A DNA stretch of 64,000 nt from Bilabrum cf. latius. Its lineage: Eukaryota > Bigyra: Bicosoecida > Bigyra > Bicosoecida. Each line of letters begins with the position of its first letter. Position 1 is the first letter of the stretch. Below the pieces are notes generated by a model that saw only the letters and a list, made by a program, of their open reading frames with translations, had not been told where the DNA came from and searched no databases. The position numbers were made by a program, and so were the translations under genes. The stretch spans positions 496,001 through 560,000 of the forward strand of contig OZ237770.1 of the NCBI GenBank assembly GCA_965178125.1. The letters are read 5' to 3'. Shown here one piece after another: positions 42,401 through 53,216 of the stretch.

Positions 42401-43249
42401 GCCGCGCTTCACGGGAGCGGGGGGCTGCCACTGCCGAGGCACTCCGCCCGCGAAGAGCTCCGCCCCATCGAGCACTCTGGGCGCCACCCCCGGCCAGCAG
42501 GGAACAGAGGGCAGCAGCCAGGGGGACCTCCACAGGGCGAACACCGTGGGGACCAGCGTGCTGGAGGGAGGGGGCACGTCAAGGGGGAGTCCGACCGGAC
42601 CAGCGCCAGCAGGATCTGCGCCTTTGGCTCCCTTCTTCCCTTTACCCTTGCCCTTGCCTCCTTTTTTCCCCTTGGCCCCCTTCTTGGGTCCACCGGGCTC
42701 CTCGCCTGGCTTGGGCGGCATCGGCGGGGGCCCACTGTTCTTGTCGTCGCAATCGATAAATAAACCAAACCGATCTGCCTCTGCCCCGAGAGTGCCTGCA
42801 ACGGCGTCGATCGCCTGCCACGCGCCTTTGAGTGCGGCGACCTGCGCCTCGGGAACGGCGGGCGTGGCACCGGGAGCAGCAACAGGCGCTGGGGCGGAAT
42901 GATCTTCCTCGCCACCTGCCGGGTCGGCCCTTGAAGTAGGATCAGCAGTTGCGATATCTTCTACTGCTGGGCACCCCTCTTTGTCGTCACCGTCTCCCTC
43001 TGCACCCGCTCCGCTCGGTCTGGCCCGCTTGGAGCTTGCAAGTGCTTGTTCAACAGCAGCAAGCCGCTCTACGCCATCGAATCTAGCAAGGTCGGTCCAC
43101 TCCCCCATGAAAACGGACATGTGAGCAGCACATCGAGCCAAGCTCGCTGAAGGTCCTAGTATTCCCTGAACTTCGCTCTCCTCTGCTCGGAAGGCCCATG
43201 ACAAGTGCGCTTTGGTCTACCGGACCTGCTTGGCTCGCAACTTGGTCAT
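39443..43249 (-). CDS. EIF2D: Translation initiation factor eIF2D (ligatin) homologue (three TAG)
   Basis: 1268 residues from ATG 43247-43249 to TGA 39443-39445, with TAG at 43217, 41975 and 40853. eIF2D delivers tRNA to the ribosomal P site without GTP and helps recycle post-termination 40S subunits. Landmarks: PUA-domain block VPTVFALWRSPWLLP, then GGVPRQWQ...KRGSLVSLRTVGNPLPFAVGV and GWKGRLVRPLLCFGDAHWE (residues ~235-350), matching the human order; a central winged-helix/SWIB-like region (YCRACVLQAVARHLN onward, after the second TAG); and a C-terminal SUI1/eIF1-like domain KRRGTTVVCGLETFGVD...CRGIILRP (~1125-1180). About twice the usual length (~580) because of Gly-Lys and acidic inserts. 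The family N-terminal MCT-1-like part is poorly conserved. The second TAG is in a linker directly before the conserved helix. Confidence 0.85.
40355..40408 (-). repeat. (CCCTTG)n repeat, Lys-Gly tract in eIF2D
   Basis: About nine hexamers read on the minus strand as CAAGGG/AAGGGC, encoding alternating Gly and Lys between the winged-helix and SUI1 parts of eIF2D. A second, shorter tract of the same kind is at 42635-42690. Confidence 0.85.
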
Positions 43250-43699
43250 ACCATTCACCCTTGCCTCTGCAGCAGATGATAGAATCAAATGCGTGAATTT
43301 GCCCTGCCGTGCCGCTGATTTGTCTTCGAAGGCTGCCTACGTGGGGTCAAGCCGCGGCGGACACAGCACTGGGGTTTCACGGTGGTCCCCGGTACGCGAC
43401 ACATAATTCGCGAGCGACAGCCAGTCCGGCCCAATAGAGGACCCATATGCACCAGCCATTGTTCAACTCGAGATTCACAAATGGTAAGCAGGGCTGAGTG
43501 TTCCCGGCAATTAATTTCACTGCACTGTTGTGCACGGCGGGAAAGCCGGAAATTGGTCGCGTGAATCAGTTGACAGACGGAGCCATCAGGGCGCGCAGAC
43601 CACGAGCAAGTACCTACTATAATCTGCGTGCTGCTCCGAGGCTCCGGGCACCGCCTGGGCCATCGCTCCTCAAGCGGCCGCGGTGAGGTGGTGAAAAAC
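43250..43699. other. Intergenic between tandem minus-strand genes
   Basis: About 450 bp between the TGA of cycloartenol synthase and the eIF2D start. Nothing coding is supported. It should hold the cyclase 3' end and the eIF2D promoter. Confidence 0.4.
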
Positions 43700-46600
43700 T
43701 CATGCTCGCGGGCGGCTCGCAGCGCGCTTCCGGCCGGCACTGCGCTTGCCGCTGCTCTGCTTGGCAGATCCAGCCCTGGCTCTCCGGCGCGTGGACTTTG
43801 GAGTCGTAGCAGATACAGGCTCCGGGTCCTCCGCCCCGCTGGCGAGCAGGGCCCTCGAGCGGGCCCCCCCCCGCAGCAGGGCTGCAGTCGGGGGCCCCAG
43901 CGGTGCCCTGTCCCCCGCGGCACCCACCAGCGCGGGGTCTCTGCGCGCGTACCTGCTGCAGTAGGCCCCCAGCGCCCACACGGGGAAGATGTTCCGGTAG
44001 TTGGCATACGTGATCCCGCAGCTGCGGTTGAAGATGCCAGTCACGCTCTCCTGCGGCCAGTCCCCGTTGGTGCGCTGCCTGCGCATCAGGAAAGCCACCG
44101 CCCTCCCCACCGCCTCCTGGTCCTCGCACTGTGCCCCCACCAGGGCGAGCAGCGCCCATGCCGTCTGCACCACGGTGGAGGGCGCGTCGATGTACCGCTT
44201 CATCACGCAGCTGAGGTACGACTCACCCCATCCCCCGTCGGTGTGCTGGTGGGACAGCAGGAACCGACACAGCCTGGCCAGCCGAGGCTTGTCCTCGTCA
44301 CACGCCAGTCCATGCCGTCCCGCCCCCAGCCGCAGCCCCTCCACCGCCCACCACGCCGCATACGTGAAGCACACGCCCCAGGACCCGTAGTAGCTGCCGT
44401 CCTCCCGCTGCTGCCGCCGGATGAACCCCACACCACGATCGATCGAGGCGTCCACCTCCGCGCCGCGGTACCTGCTGCCCTTGCCAGCGGGGCACTGCAC
44501 GCCGCCCCCACCACCTTCATTCCCGGCATCCGCGTCCACGTCCCCGTTCTCGGTCATGGGCCCCCCGCCCCCGCTGGCCCGGAACTCTGCCAGCGCGCAC
44601 ACGCAAGCCGAGGTCAGCTCCGTGTACGAGTAGTCCACCATGATGTCCCCGAACACCTCCGCGGGGTTGAGCAGCTCGAACCAGTCGCCTCCTCGCTTCA
44701 GCTCGTAGGTGGCCCAGCCATCGTCCCCGTTCTGGTAGGACAGGATCAGGTCCACGGCCTGCTGCAGCCGAGGGGTCGGGATCACCCGGCGAAGGCGCAT
44801 GGGCGCAGGCGCGTGCTGACCCTGGCCCTCCGCCTGGCCCTCCTCCGCTTGTTCCCTGGCTCTCTCCAGCTTCGCTTCCAACGCGTGCACGCCCAGTGCG
44901 GCCTTGAGTCCCTCGCTGGTGCAGTCCGCGATGGGCCAGCCGTGGTCCCTCGTGCTGAAGGGCCAGCCGCCGATTGATGGGTGCCTGTACCAGTGATCCC
45001 GCCTGTCCTCGTCACACCTGATCTGCGACCGCTCCACGAACCCGTAGGCATCCCTCAAGAATGTCCTCGCGTCATCCACGGCGCCCACCAGCGCGGGGCC
45101 CGCGTCGGCAAGTGCCTGCGCGGCGAATGCAGTGTCCCAGAGCTGCGACCCGTTGTACCCCTGCATCTTGAGCCCGTCCTCTGCCACCCAGAGGTAGTCG
45201 GGCACGCGGGCCACGTGCCTCTAGAAGTGGGGATTGTCCCCGCGCATGCCCCCCGCGAACCACGTGCACAGCATGTTCATGACCTTGTTCACGGGCCCGA
45301 TGTCCACGAAGTTCGTCTGCACGTCCTCGGCATGCATGTACTGCACGCACCACCGCAGCCCCTGGTCCCGCACCCAGTTCCCGGTGCTGCCCAGAGCCAT
45401 GGAAGCCTCCTCCGCGGCCCCGTCTCCCCCAGGGTCCCTCCGCTCCTCTCGCGCCTCTGCGTCTGCATCGAAGCGCGCGGGCCCCTGCCCCTCGCTGCCT
45501 GCACCCTTCCCCTCCCCTTCCTCTTTCCCCCCAGCCGACCCGCCCCTGCCCTTGCCCCTGCTGCTGGCCCTGGCCCTCCCCCTCTTGACGGAAGGGGTGC
45601 GCCCCAAGCCGCTCACGTCCTCACCGCCGCTCTGCTCCGACAGGCACCCAGGGCCATCCTGCGGAACCGGCGCGCGCGGCGCCCCATCGAACGCCATGGT
45701 GGCCCTGTCCTCCTCCGTCTCTGCCGGCCTGCAGGCCCAGGTCTCGTAGGTTGCAACCGCGTCAAAGGCGCAGTCGGCCAGGAGGGTGTGCGGGGAGTAG
45801 AGGTCGATAGGACACACCGTGGAGCGGCACCTGTTCCAGTCGATGCTCTCGTACCGCCCCTTGAAGATCTCAGAGCGGAGGGCCCGCACCAGCGGAGTAA
45901 GCGGGCCCCTGCACCTGGCCCCAAACAGGAACGACATGGGCAGGTATACCATGCGGCTGTGGCACCACATGCGGCCAGGGTGGAAGGGGAACCAGCGGGG
46001 CAGCAGCCAGAGCTCCGGCGGGATGGCGTTGACTCCCTCATACTCGTAGCACCCCAGCACGCACAGCCACAGCTTGCCCCAGGCCGGCACGCCCTCCGCC
46101 CCCCCGTGCTCCTGGATCCACGCACGGGCGCGCTGCATGCGGGCGTCCTCGGGCCCGAAGCCCAGCAGCCGCATGGTCACGTAGTTGAGCACAGTCCCAA
46201 ACATGGTGCTGGGCCCGTGCATGTGCAGGCCCCAGCCCCCGTCAGACTGCTGGTGGTTCAGCAGGTACACCCTGACGCCGTCTTGCTGTGCGGGGCTGAG
46301 CCGCATCCCGGTGATGGAGCTCGTGATCACCAGCCCAGGAAGCAGGAAGAAAGGGCCCCCGTAGTCGCCTGCGAGATGCCCGTCTCCCTGCTGCAGTGCA
46401 CGAAGGTGCTGCACGCCGGCTGCAAGCACGCCTCGGGCCGTGCCGCCGCCCCCCCCGCGCCCCTGGATGGCCACATCGCCCTCGGTTCCGGCATTGGCCC
46501 CGGCCTCCCCTCGACAGGGCGCCGTGGCGGCGGCTGGGAATCCGTTACGCCTCAGGACCTGGGGCCGCATGAGCTTGTCGGCGGCGTGCTGCGGTGAAGC

Positions 46601-47521
46601 AGGGCAGAACAGAGGCAGGGCGGGAACTGAGGGGCGGTGGTGAGGGCAGGCCATTCGCGCTCATGACAGGCCGAGAGGGGACGAGCACTCCCATGCGGGG
46701 GAAAAACTACGCAATCGAGTCGTTGATGCTGCCATTAACATAGCCATCGATACGTGCATGCTCACGGGGTTGTCAGAAGCTGAAAAGCTCTCATCTTCGC
46801 CGTGGGGGCCCCGCACCGAAATAGGCGAGACCGGGCGGTACTACCAGCCCACTCCGATGCCGTGCACGGGATCCACGTCCATTTGCTCGCCCTTTGCTGC
46901 CTCTGCCAACCGCTCTGCCTGAGCCGACTCGAGTTCGACGGGCGCCCAAGAGGCAAGCCCGCGATCGACCCACGTCTACCGGCCGACCAAATGGCCACTG
47001 AGGCCGCCAATTCCCGTCGATCGGTCGACCTTACATCCTCTTCCCTTCGACTCCCCCTCAGCAAACCAGCCATCCCGCGTTAGGCGGCCTGCTCGCGACG
47101 AGTAAGCGTCTCCGATGCAATCCATGCCTTCCCGAGCGGGGTCTTCGGCAGAGGCCTCAGATCCTGACCCGAAGCTAGCACAACCTTCACCGGCATAGTC
47201 CCACACGTATCGCATGCGGTACTACTGCCTTCCGGGGTGGTCAGGCGGGCAGGTTTCTACGTGATTGTTCCAAACTGGATTCGCCCCAGACCCATAGCTG
47301 GCGCCCTGGCCAAGAATTCCAAAGAATCCCAAGGGCCCGCACCCACAGCAAGCATCAAGTGTACCAAGGCAAGCTAAAACACCGCCAAGAGACACTGCAA
47401 CCGTGAGCCAGAACCACCAGCCAAAGCCTGTTTGATCGTTTGGCAGTTGGTCATTCGCTTCTGCCTCTGCAAGCGCAGCGCAAGCCACCAGACCCCACAT
47501 AAGACATTTCATTGGTGTCAT
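43700..47521 (-). CDS. CAS1: Cycloartenol synthase (oxidosqualene cyclase) with N-terminal extension (four TAG, one intron)
   Basis: Cyclises 2,3-oxidosqualene to cycloartenol, the first ring-forming step of phytosterol synthesis, on the ER membrane. Exon 1 is 47521-46766 and exon 2 is 46588-43700; the intron has GTGAGC/CAG ends, phase 0. Landmarks: HLVGR-TAG-TW at 46976, where the family has Gly-Arg-Gln-Thr-Trp; QHAADKLMRPQ; LAGDYGGPFFLLPGL; VPDYLWVAEDGLKMQGYNGS; DHGWPIADCTSEG with the catalytic Asp; ATYELKRGG; GWGESYLSC; NGDWPQESVTGIFNRSCGI; and YRNIFPVWALG. Tyr of GYNGS, His of DHGW and Ile of PIADC are the residues that favour cycloartenol over lanosterol. TAG also at 47222, 46841 and 45221. 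About 100 disordered residues are inserted at 45650-45350. The open frame adds ~165 N-terminal residues with a signal-like helix and a transmembrane helix; a later start (Met at 47215) is equally possible. Ends at TGA. Confidence 0.88.
46589..46765 (-). other. Spliceosomal intron in the cyclase, 177 nt
   Basis: Minus-strand GTGAGCATG at the donor and CTGCTTCACCGCAG at the acceptor. Removing it skips a TGA at 46661 and joins a phase-0 frame immediately before the family-conserved His-Ala-Ala-Asp block. Confidence 0.65.
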
Positions 47522-47659
47522 ACCTTTATGTTTAGGCTACTTCTACTCCACACGACACGAGTTGAGCCTTGAAGATCTAGTGTTTTCAAACGGCTGACCT
47601 CGTTCCCTTGGTTCCGCAAACGATGTCGAATGGGATCAGGCTGGTCGCAATCACCAGGT

Positions 47660-50600
47660 TCAACTACCACCGAACCCCTTGAGCGCATTCTTGGTCTAAT
47701 GGGACACTTTCCTTCCTTGACCTCCTCCACCTCGACCTCGGCCCCTTCCCCTGCCGCCCGATCCCCCACTACCTCTGCCTCGACCGCCAGTCAGGTACGG
47801 GTTCGAGCCCCTCGAGCCGCCCGACCCCCGCGACCCACCCGAGCCCTTGGAGCCCCTCGATTCGCTCCTTCCCTTCCCACCACGCCCCCGTCCACGGCCC
47901 CGTCCCCCGCCGCCCTTCTTGCCAGAGGCGCCCCCCCTGGCACCCTGCCTCCCTGCCCCTGCCCCCGCCTCCATGATGGCCCCCGACGTGAGCCCGCCTG
48001 CCTCGTGGGCCCCTGTCTTGTCCCTCCCCTTCTCTTTCCCCTTCTTCTTGTCACTTCCCTTGCCGTTCCCTTCGTCTTTGGCCGCCCATCCCGCGTCCTA
48101 GAACACCTTCATCTCGCCACCCCCACCGGCACCGGTACCGGTACCCCCACCGTTGCTGCCCGCTGCCGCACCGTAGGCCCTGGCACCTGCACTGCCACTG
48201 CTCGCACCAGTGCCCTCCCCAGTCTGTCTCCGATCCGCATCCTCGGCGCCCTCGGGGCCCAGCAGACGCTCGAGCAGCGCGCTTCGCCTCGGCCTGTCGC
48301 CCTGCGGCAGCGATGCAAGGCCATGCACCTCTGCTAGGGACCGCGGCAAGGCATCGCCCAGCGCCGGGCCCCCGTTGCCCCCCTCCCCTCCTCCCTCCCC
48401 CACTGCGCCCAGAGCCGCGTCGGCCTCTCTGGCAGCGGCCAGGTCCTCCCGTGTGCCATCGTGCACCCCCAGCGCAGCCAGCTCTGCAGGAGAGGGCAGC
48501 CCCAGCAGCTGCTACAGGGACAGGTGGTGCACCGCGGCTGCCACATGCAGGGATCCCTCATTGGCACCGGCTTCCGGGCTGGCACTTGCACCAGGGCTCT
48601 TCTGGTCGGAGCTGGATGCATGGGTGGATGCTGCAGCCGGCACCTCCCATTGCCACTGGGAGGAGGAAAGCCCCTCACCCTCTCCATCGATGTCCCCCTT
48701 TGTCTCTTCACGTGGCTCTTTGCCCTGCATGGGCTCCAGAGGGCGGAGCCGCAACACGGCAGACCACCCCAGCCCCGCCTCCTCCTCATCCTCCTCCCAC
48801 TGCTGGAACACACCCCGCCCCAAGGAACCAGCCGATACATCCCCGCTCAGCCCCCTCGGTCCGTCCATCCAGCCCGCCTCTGCTCCTGCCTTCCCCCCGG
48901 CCCCGGCCCCGGCCCCGGCTCGCAGCAAGTGCTCAGCCGCCAGCCGAGCCCGCACCGGCAGCTGATCCCCCTTGTCCCCTTGCAGCGCCCCCCGCGCCTG
49001 TCCCCTGAGCTCGCGGAGCACACCGGGGGCGCACTCATCGACCTCACTGCTCCCGTCCTTGTCCTCATCTTCGGCCTCATCCTCATCCTCATCTTCATCG
49101 TCCCCGTCCCCGTCCTCCATGCTAGCCTGCTTTGCCCCAGCACCACCCCCGCGCTGAGTGCCCCTGCTGCTAGCACTCGCCGCCGCCTCGGCTCCACGCA
49201 GTAGCTCCAATAGCCCGTCCTGCTCTGCAGCCACGAAGGCCACTGTGGGTCGACTGTACCGCAGCAGAGCTGACTGCCTCGCTGGCATGTGACGAGCGAT
49301 GGTGGCAAGCGCGTGGCCAGCCAGCACCTTGCCCGGGGCCACGTCCGCCGCCCGTGCCGTTCTGTCTCGCCATTCGCACAGGGCACAGAAAGCGTGCGCC
49401 GAGGGAGACGTGGGATGCAGAGGCACTCCCAGCCTCCTGGCCAGAGCGCCCACAGCCACGTAGTCAAAGGCAGGCACGCGGTACAGCTACCCACACAGGC
49501 TGCGACTGGCCAGCAGCACGCTGGCGAGAGCAGCGGGCACTCGTGCTCTGCCCGCTGCCTCCTCGCTGTCCTCTGTGCCATCCTCTGTTCCCTCCTCCCA
49601 CGATGCATCCGATGCCGCCTCACCCCTCCATCCTTCTTGATCATCCCCTTCACCACCCCCTTCTGAGCCGGCTCCTGCTCCTGCTCCTACCCCTGCTCCT
49701 GCTCCTGCAGCACCCGCCTGCCAGGTCGGGGGCCCCACCAGCGGTCCTCCTACGCAAGTCACCCGCCTGCCCCCAAGGTCAATTAGTTCGTTCTGCAGGC
49801 GCTGGTAGATACCAGGTAGAAAATGCGTGTCAGCCTGCGCATAGCGAGCCAGAGGGGCGGACAGGCCCACCGTCTCTCTCTCGGCCACGCCCACACCCGC
49901 ACCAACGAGTGCCCCCGCCCCTGCCCCCGGGCCCGCCACCGCCGCCTCCATGGGCCTACCAGCAGCCAGCCGCTCCTCGTGCTCGGGCCTGCGTCTCCAG
50001 TCGGCCAGCTGGTGCCGCTTGTCCGCCTCGAACTCGGCGTACACCTTGAGCAGGTAGGCCAGCGACAGGGAGGGCAGGCCCAGCGCCCTGGCAGCCCGCC
50101 CCGTGTCGAACACGTTCACCAGGAACAGACCTAGGTCCCGCTGCAGCCAGCCCACGTCCCTGTCCATCCCGTGCATCACCTTTACCACGCGCGGGTCCCC
50201 CAGCAGATCCTACAGCGGCCCGCAGTCCCCTGGACCCAGCCGAAGGGCGTCCACCAGCACGTCCTGGTCCGCGGTGCTGAGCTGCACGAGGCACGTGAGG
50301 CCCTGGAAGCTCTCCTGCGAGTGCGCCTCCACATCGACCGCCAGGATGCGGGGCAGTGACTGGGAGCGGTGCTTGGCAGACCGTGGGGCTGCGGCTGCTG
50401 ACGAGGAGGAGGAAGAGGAGGAGGAAGCCTCCAGGCCCATCCGCTGCTTGATGTCCTTGCAAACGGCCCCTAGGGCTCCTGCTGTGCGCACCTCAACCCT
50501 GTGCGTGTCAAGGGGGGCGCGCATGGGCAACAGCTCGTCTTGAGGCCAGGGCCGGGTGAGGAAAGCGGGGGGCAGGTGCCGGTGCTGGCGGTACAGCGCG

Positions 50601-51418
50601 TCTGCTTGTGGCTTCCACTGCGCCTCGGGGAGGGCCTCCAGCTCTCCGTCAATAGGGGCTGCCATTGGTTGGGAGGGCAGCGGGGCAGACAGAAAGCCAG
50701 GCAGAGGCACGCCGTGCTTGGAGAGACGCGCCCGGCACTCGCGCACTGCCCTGTCCGCGGCCAGGTGCTGCCGCCGCGCCTCTTCTCTGCTGTTGGAGGC
50801 GGCGCTGCGGCGCAGACGAAGCAGGCCCAGTCGTTGGGCAGCCGTAGAGTCCCTCCAGCCCCCAGTTGCAAGAGCCACCCCGGGAGCTGCGTCGGCTCTC
50901 CGAAGCTAGGAGCCCCCATCAGCCGAGGCACCAGCGGCGTCCTGCCCCGGCATTCCGCGCTTTTTGCGTCCTCCATCCTCGGCTAGCTCGGTCAAATTAG
51001 CGATCCCTTCAAGTGCTTGCTCCGAACGCTCCTAGATTTCCTCGCCCGACGCGGCGTCGCCGGGGTCCGAGGCGAGCAGGCGCACCGCCTGGTGCGCTTC
51101 ATTAGTCGCAGTGCGGGATCGCCCCTACTTGGCAGTATCAGCCTCCCCTGTTCGAGCAAACTCGATGGCTTCTCCACTTTGGTCGCACTGGTCGGCAAGC
51201 TGCGCTAGCATTTCGAGGAGGATCGTAGACTCTGGAACATCGCTGCCAGCCCTTGCCGCAGCTTGAATCTCAGGCGCAACCGACCTGGCCGCCCGCACCC
51301 CAGCAACAAGAGAAGAAAGAAGCTCCTCTGGATTCGCGCCAGGGATCGCTGACCGTAAAAGAGCATCAGCAGCTTCAGTGGGAGATTGGGCTGTGCCCGG
51401 AGATTGCTGCCCTGCCAT
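47660..51418 (-). CDS. EXOSC10: Exosome 3'-5' exoribonuclease Rrp6/EXOSC10 (eight in-frame TAG)
   Basis: 1252 residues from ATG 51416-51418 to TGA 47660-47662, with TAG at 51125, 51035, 50906, 50210, 49487, 48512, 48098 and 47696. Nuclear exosome-associated DEDDy nuclease that trims rRNA, snoRNA and decaying transcripts. Landmarks: ILAVDVEAHSQESFQGLTCLVQLST (residues ~360-385), holding the first Asp and Glu; VVKVMHGMDRDVGWLQRDLGL (~410-430) with the third acidic residue; FDTGRAARALGLPSLSLAYLL; RYAQADTHFLPGIYQ (~525) with the Tyr and fourth Asp; and an HRDC domain (LCEWRDRTARAADV...PGKVLAGHALATIARHMP) near 680-715. The C-terminal ~300 residues are Gly/Arg/Lys-rich, like the basic lasso of Rrp6. 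The N-terminal 130 residues are unusual and may replace the PMC2NT domain that binds Rrp47. A 100-residue acidic insert follows HRDC. Confidence 0.87.
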
Positions 51419-51824
51419 TGGGCTTTCTTGCCTTTGCGCGAATAGCCGAACCGCCAAGAGTATTACGAGATTATGATTGCTGTGGGGGCAGGGCGTGCAG
51501 GCAATTCTCGTCTTTGCTGTAGTGCGAACGAAATAGACTATGTGTTGGTTCGGAAGCAGGATGTGACGAGCGGCATGAGGCACAAACAGGGCTGGGCCAG
51601 GCAGGCAGGCAGGCATGGTGCGGTGGTGGGCCGCAATGAGATTCGCGATGGCGCTGCATTTATTCTGCCTGACATCCGTATTGGTTGCGAGGCTCATTGA
51701 CTTCCTTGAATCTGCAAGCCAAGTGAGATGTTGTGCCTTGCATTGTGGAGATGTACCGGTACGAGGGGCAGCGGAAATCTATGTCTCAACGTCTAATAAC
51801 GGCCCCAGCTCGTCACACCGCGGG
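51419..51824. other. Intergenic between tandem minus-strand genes
   Basis: 406 bp between the TGA of the upstream unidentified gene and the Rrp6 start. Open frames here read into Rrp6 but have no motif. Likely the Rrp6 promoter. Confidence 0.4.
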
Positions 51825-53216
51825 TCACACCGTGGCCTTCACCGCGGCCTGCACGTCCTTGGCAGCCACCACCTTGGCCCCGCTGGCACCGATGCGCCCG
51901 ACCAGCGCCTGCAGCGCCTCAGCGCCCATGCCGGCCCCCCCTTGCTGTGTCACGTTCCCGTGGCCCCAGCTCCTCGCAATGGCCTCACCCAGCGCCGCCT
52001 CGTCCGTCTTGCCGGACCCGCCCACCAGCACCACCTGGGACAGGGGTGCGGCCAGCAGGGGGGCCTCGGGGGAACTCGCCCACTGCACGCCGCCCCACTG
52101 CACCGCCCCCCGGGGCACTGGGCTCCCCTCGCCGCCCTTCTTGCCCTTGCCCTTCTTGCCCTTGGCCCCTGCCGCCGCCCCCACGGCCCGCACCCCGAAG
52201 GCCTGCCCCACACCCTGCGCCGTGACGCACGCCGCCCCAGCGGCATACACGGCATCTCCCGCGCCAGAGGCGGCGGCGGCGCTGGCGGCCGAGGCCCACG
52301 GTGCGCCCACCACGAGCGAGCTGCCCTTGCTGCCCACCAGCACGTCTCCACTCGTCACACTGAAGGCGGGCGCTTCGTCCGCATGCTCGTCTAGCCTGTA
52401 CCTGCGCCAGTCGTCTGGCACCACGTCGTTGCCCGACACGGCCAGCATGCGCTGGGACGTGGCCGGTGCCCCGCCCAGGTGTCTCCAACCGGGGGTCACC
52501 GCCAGCTCCGAGGCACACCGAGCGGCAGCCGCCAGGAGCGCCCCCGGGCTGGCGGGCCCCGTGGCCAGGACCTCTCCCTTGGCGCTGAGCTCGGGGTCTC
52601 CCCAGCTCTCCACGTCCACGTCGCTGAGCACCACGGCAGAAGGGGATGCCTGCGCGCCCTTGCCCTTGCCCTCCCCCTGCGCGCCCTGCTCCTGGGCGGC
52701 CTCGAGGACGGCGGGGGTGGGGGCCGACCGGGAGCTGTGCAGCACCAGCACGTTTCTGGGGAACCAGTCCGGGTCGTAGAGCGGGGTGGCTAGCAGCGCA
52801 TGCCTGAAAAAGAGAGCTGTCCGGGGGCAGTCGGTCACCACGCGCACCCGCACCTCGCAGCTGCGGTGCGAGCCAAGCGCTCCGTCGTGCACGAAGAGAC
52901 GAGGGCTGTTGCCCAGCTCGCTCCTAACATATTCTCTAGCTTCATCGCTCTCGTCTACTCCAGCAACACCAAATCCGGCCTGTTCATCCGTGCAGAGGCT
53001 TGCTGTCGCTCCACTATCCAAGGCCACAGTGCGCTGGGGCCCCGCTCCGACAGAGCCTCGGGGGGCGTGCATAAGCAAGGTTTCCAGGGATGCATTTGCA
53101 AACACGTCACCGGTGGCGGTGACGCTATCGGTCTGCAGGCTCCAATTCACGCCGTAGTTCAATCCATGCCCCTCACGCGGGAAGATCTGCGATCGGCCAG
53201 CAGTGAGCCAAAGCAC
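51825..53216 (-). CDS. Unidentified protein, faint phosphoenolpyruvate-carboxykinase-like N-terminus
   Basis: 463+ residues ending at TGA with no in-frame TAG. The frame opens with a hydrophobic stretch (SRPLCAVAVLWLTAG) resembling a signal or transit sequence, but no in-frame ATG exists before an upstream TGA, so a first exon must lie upstream. Then NYGVNWSLQTDSVTATGDVF, LETLLMHAPRG and SPRLFVHDGALGSHRSCEVR followed by VRVVTDCPRTALFFRHALLA; the last part faintly recalls the N-terminal domain of ATP-dependent PEP carboxykinases (LFVxDxxxGxxxxxxxxVRVVTxxxxxALFxRxxL). No kinase or substrate-binding loop follows, only Ala/Gly-rich sequence and a KGKKGKGKKGG tract. I do not assign a function. Confidence 0.5.
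   Translation of the reverse strand: MLWLTAGRSQIFPREGHGLNYGVNWSLQTDSVTATGDVFANASLETLLMHAPRGSVGAGPQRTVALDSGATASLCTDEQAGFGVAGVDESDEAREYVRSELGNSPRLFVHDGALGSHRSCEVRVRVVTDCPRTALFFRHALLATPLYDPDWFPRNVLVLHSSRSAPTPAVLEAAQEQGAQGEGKGKGAQASPSAVVLSDVDVESWGDPELSAKGEVLATGPASPGALLAAAARCASELAVTPGWRHLGGAPATSQRMLAVSGNDVVPDDWRRYRLDEHADEAPAFSVTSGDVLVGSKGSSLVVGAPWASAASAAAASGAGDAVYAAGAACVTAQGVGQAFGVRAVGAAAGAKGKKGKGKKGGEGSPVPRGAVQWGGVQWASSPEAPLLAAPLSQVVLVGGSGKTDEAALGEAIARSWGHGNVTQQGGAGMGAEALQALVGRIGASGAKVVAAKDVQAAVKATV

Noticed and set aside
43700-51418. Programmed readthrough or pyrrolysine/selenocysteine decoding
   Set aside because: Up to seventeen TAGs per gene in unrelated genes with no shared context. Readthrough at that number would leave almost no full-length product. 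Selenocysteine uses TGA, and no SECIS-like element was sought or needed.
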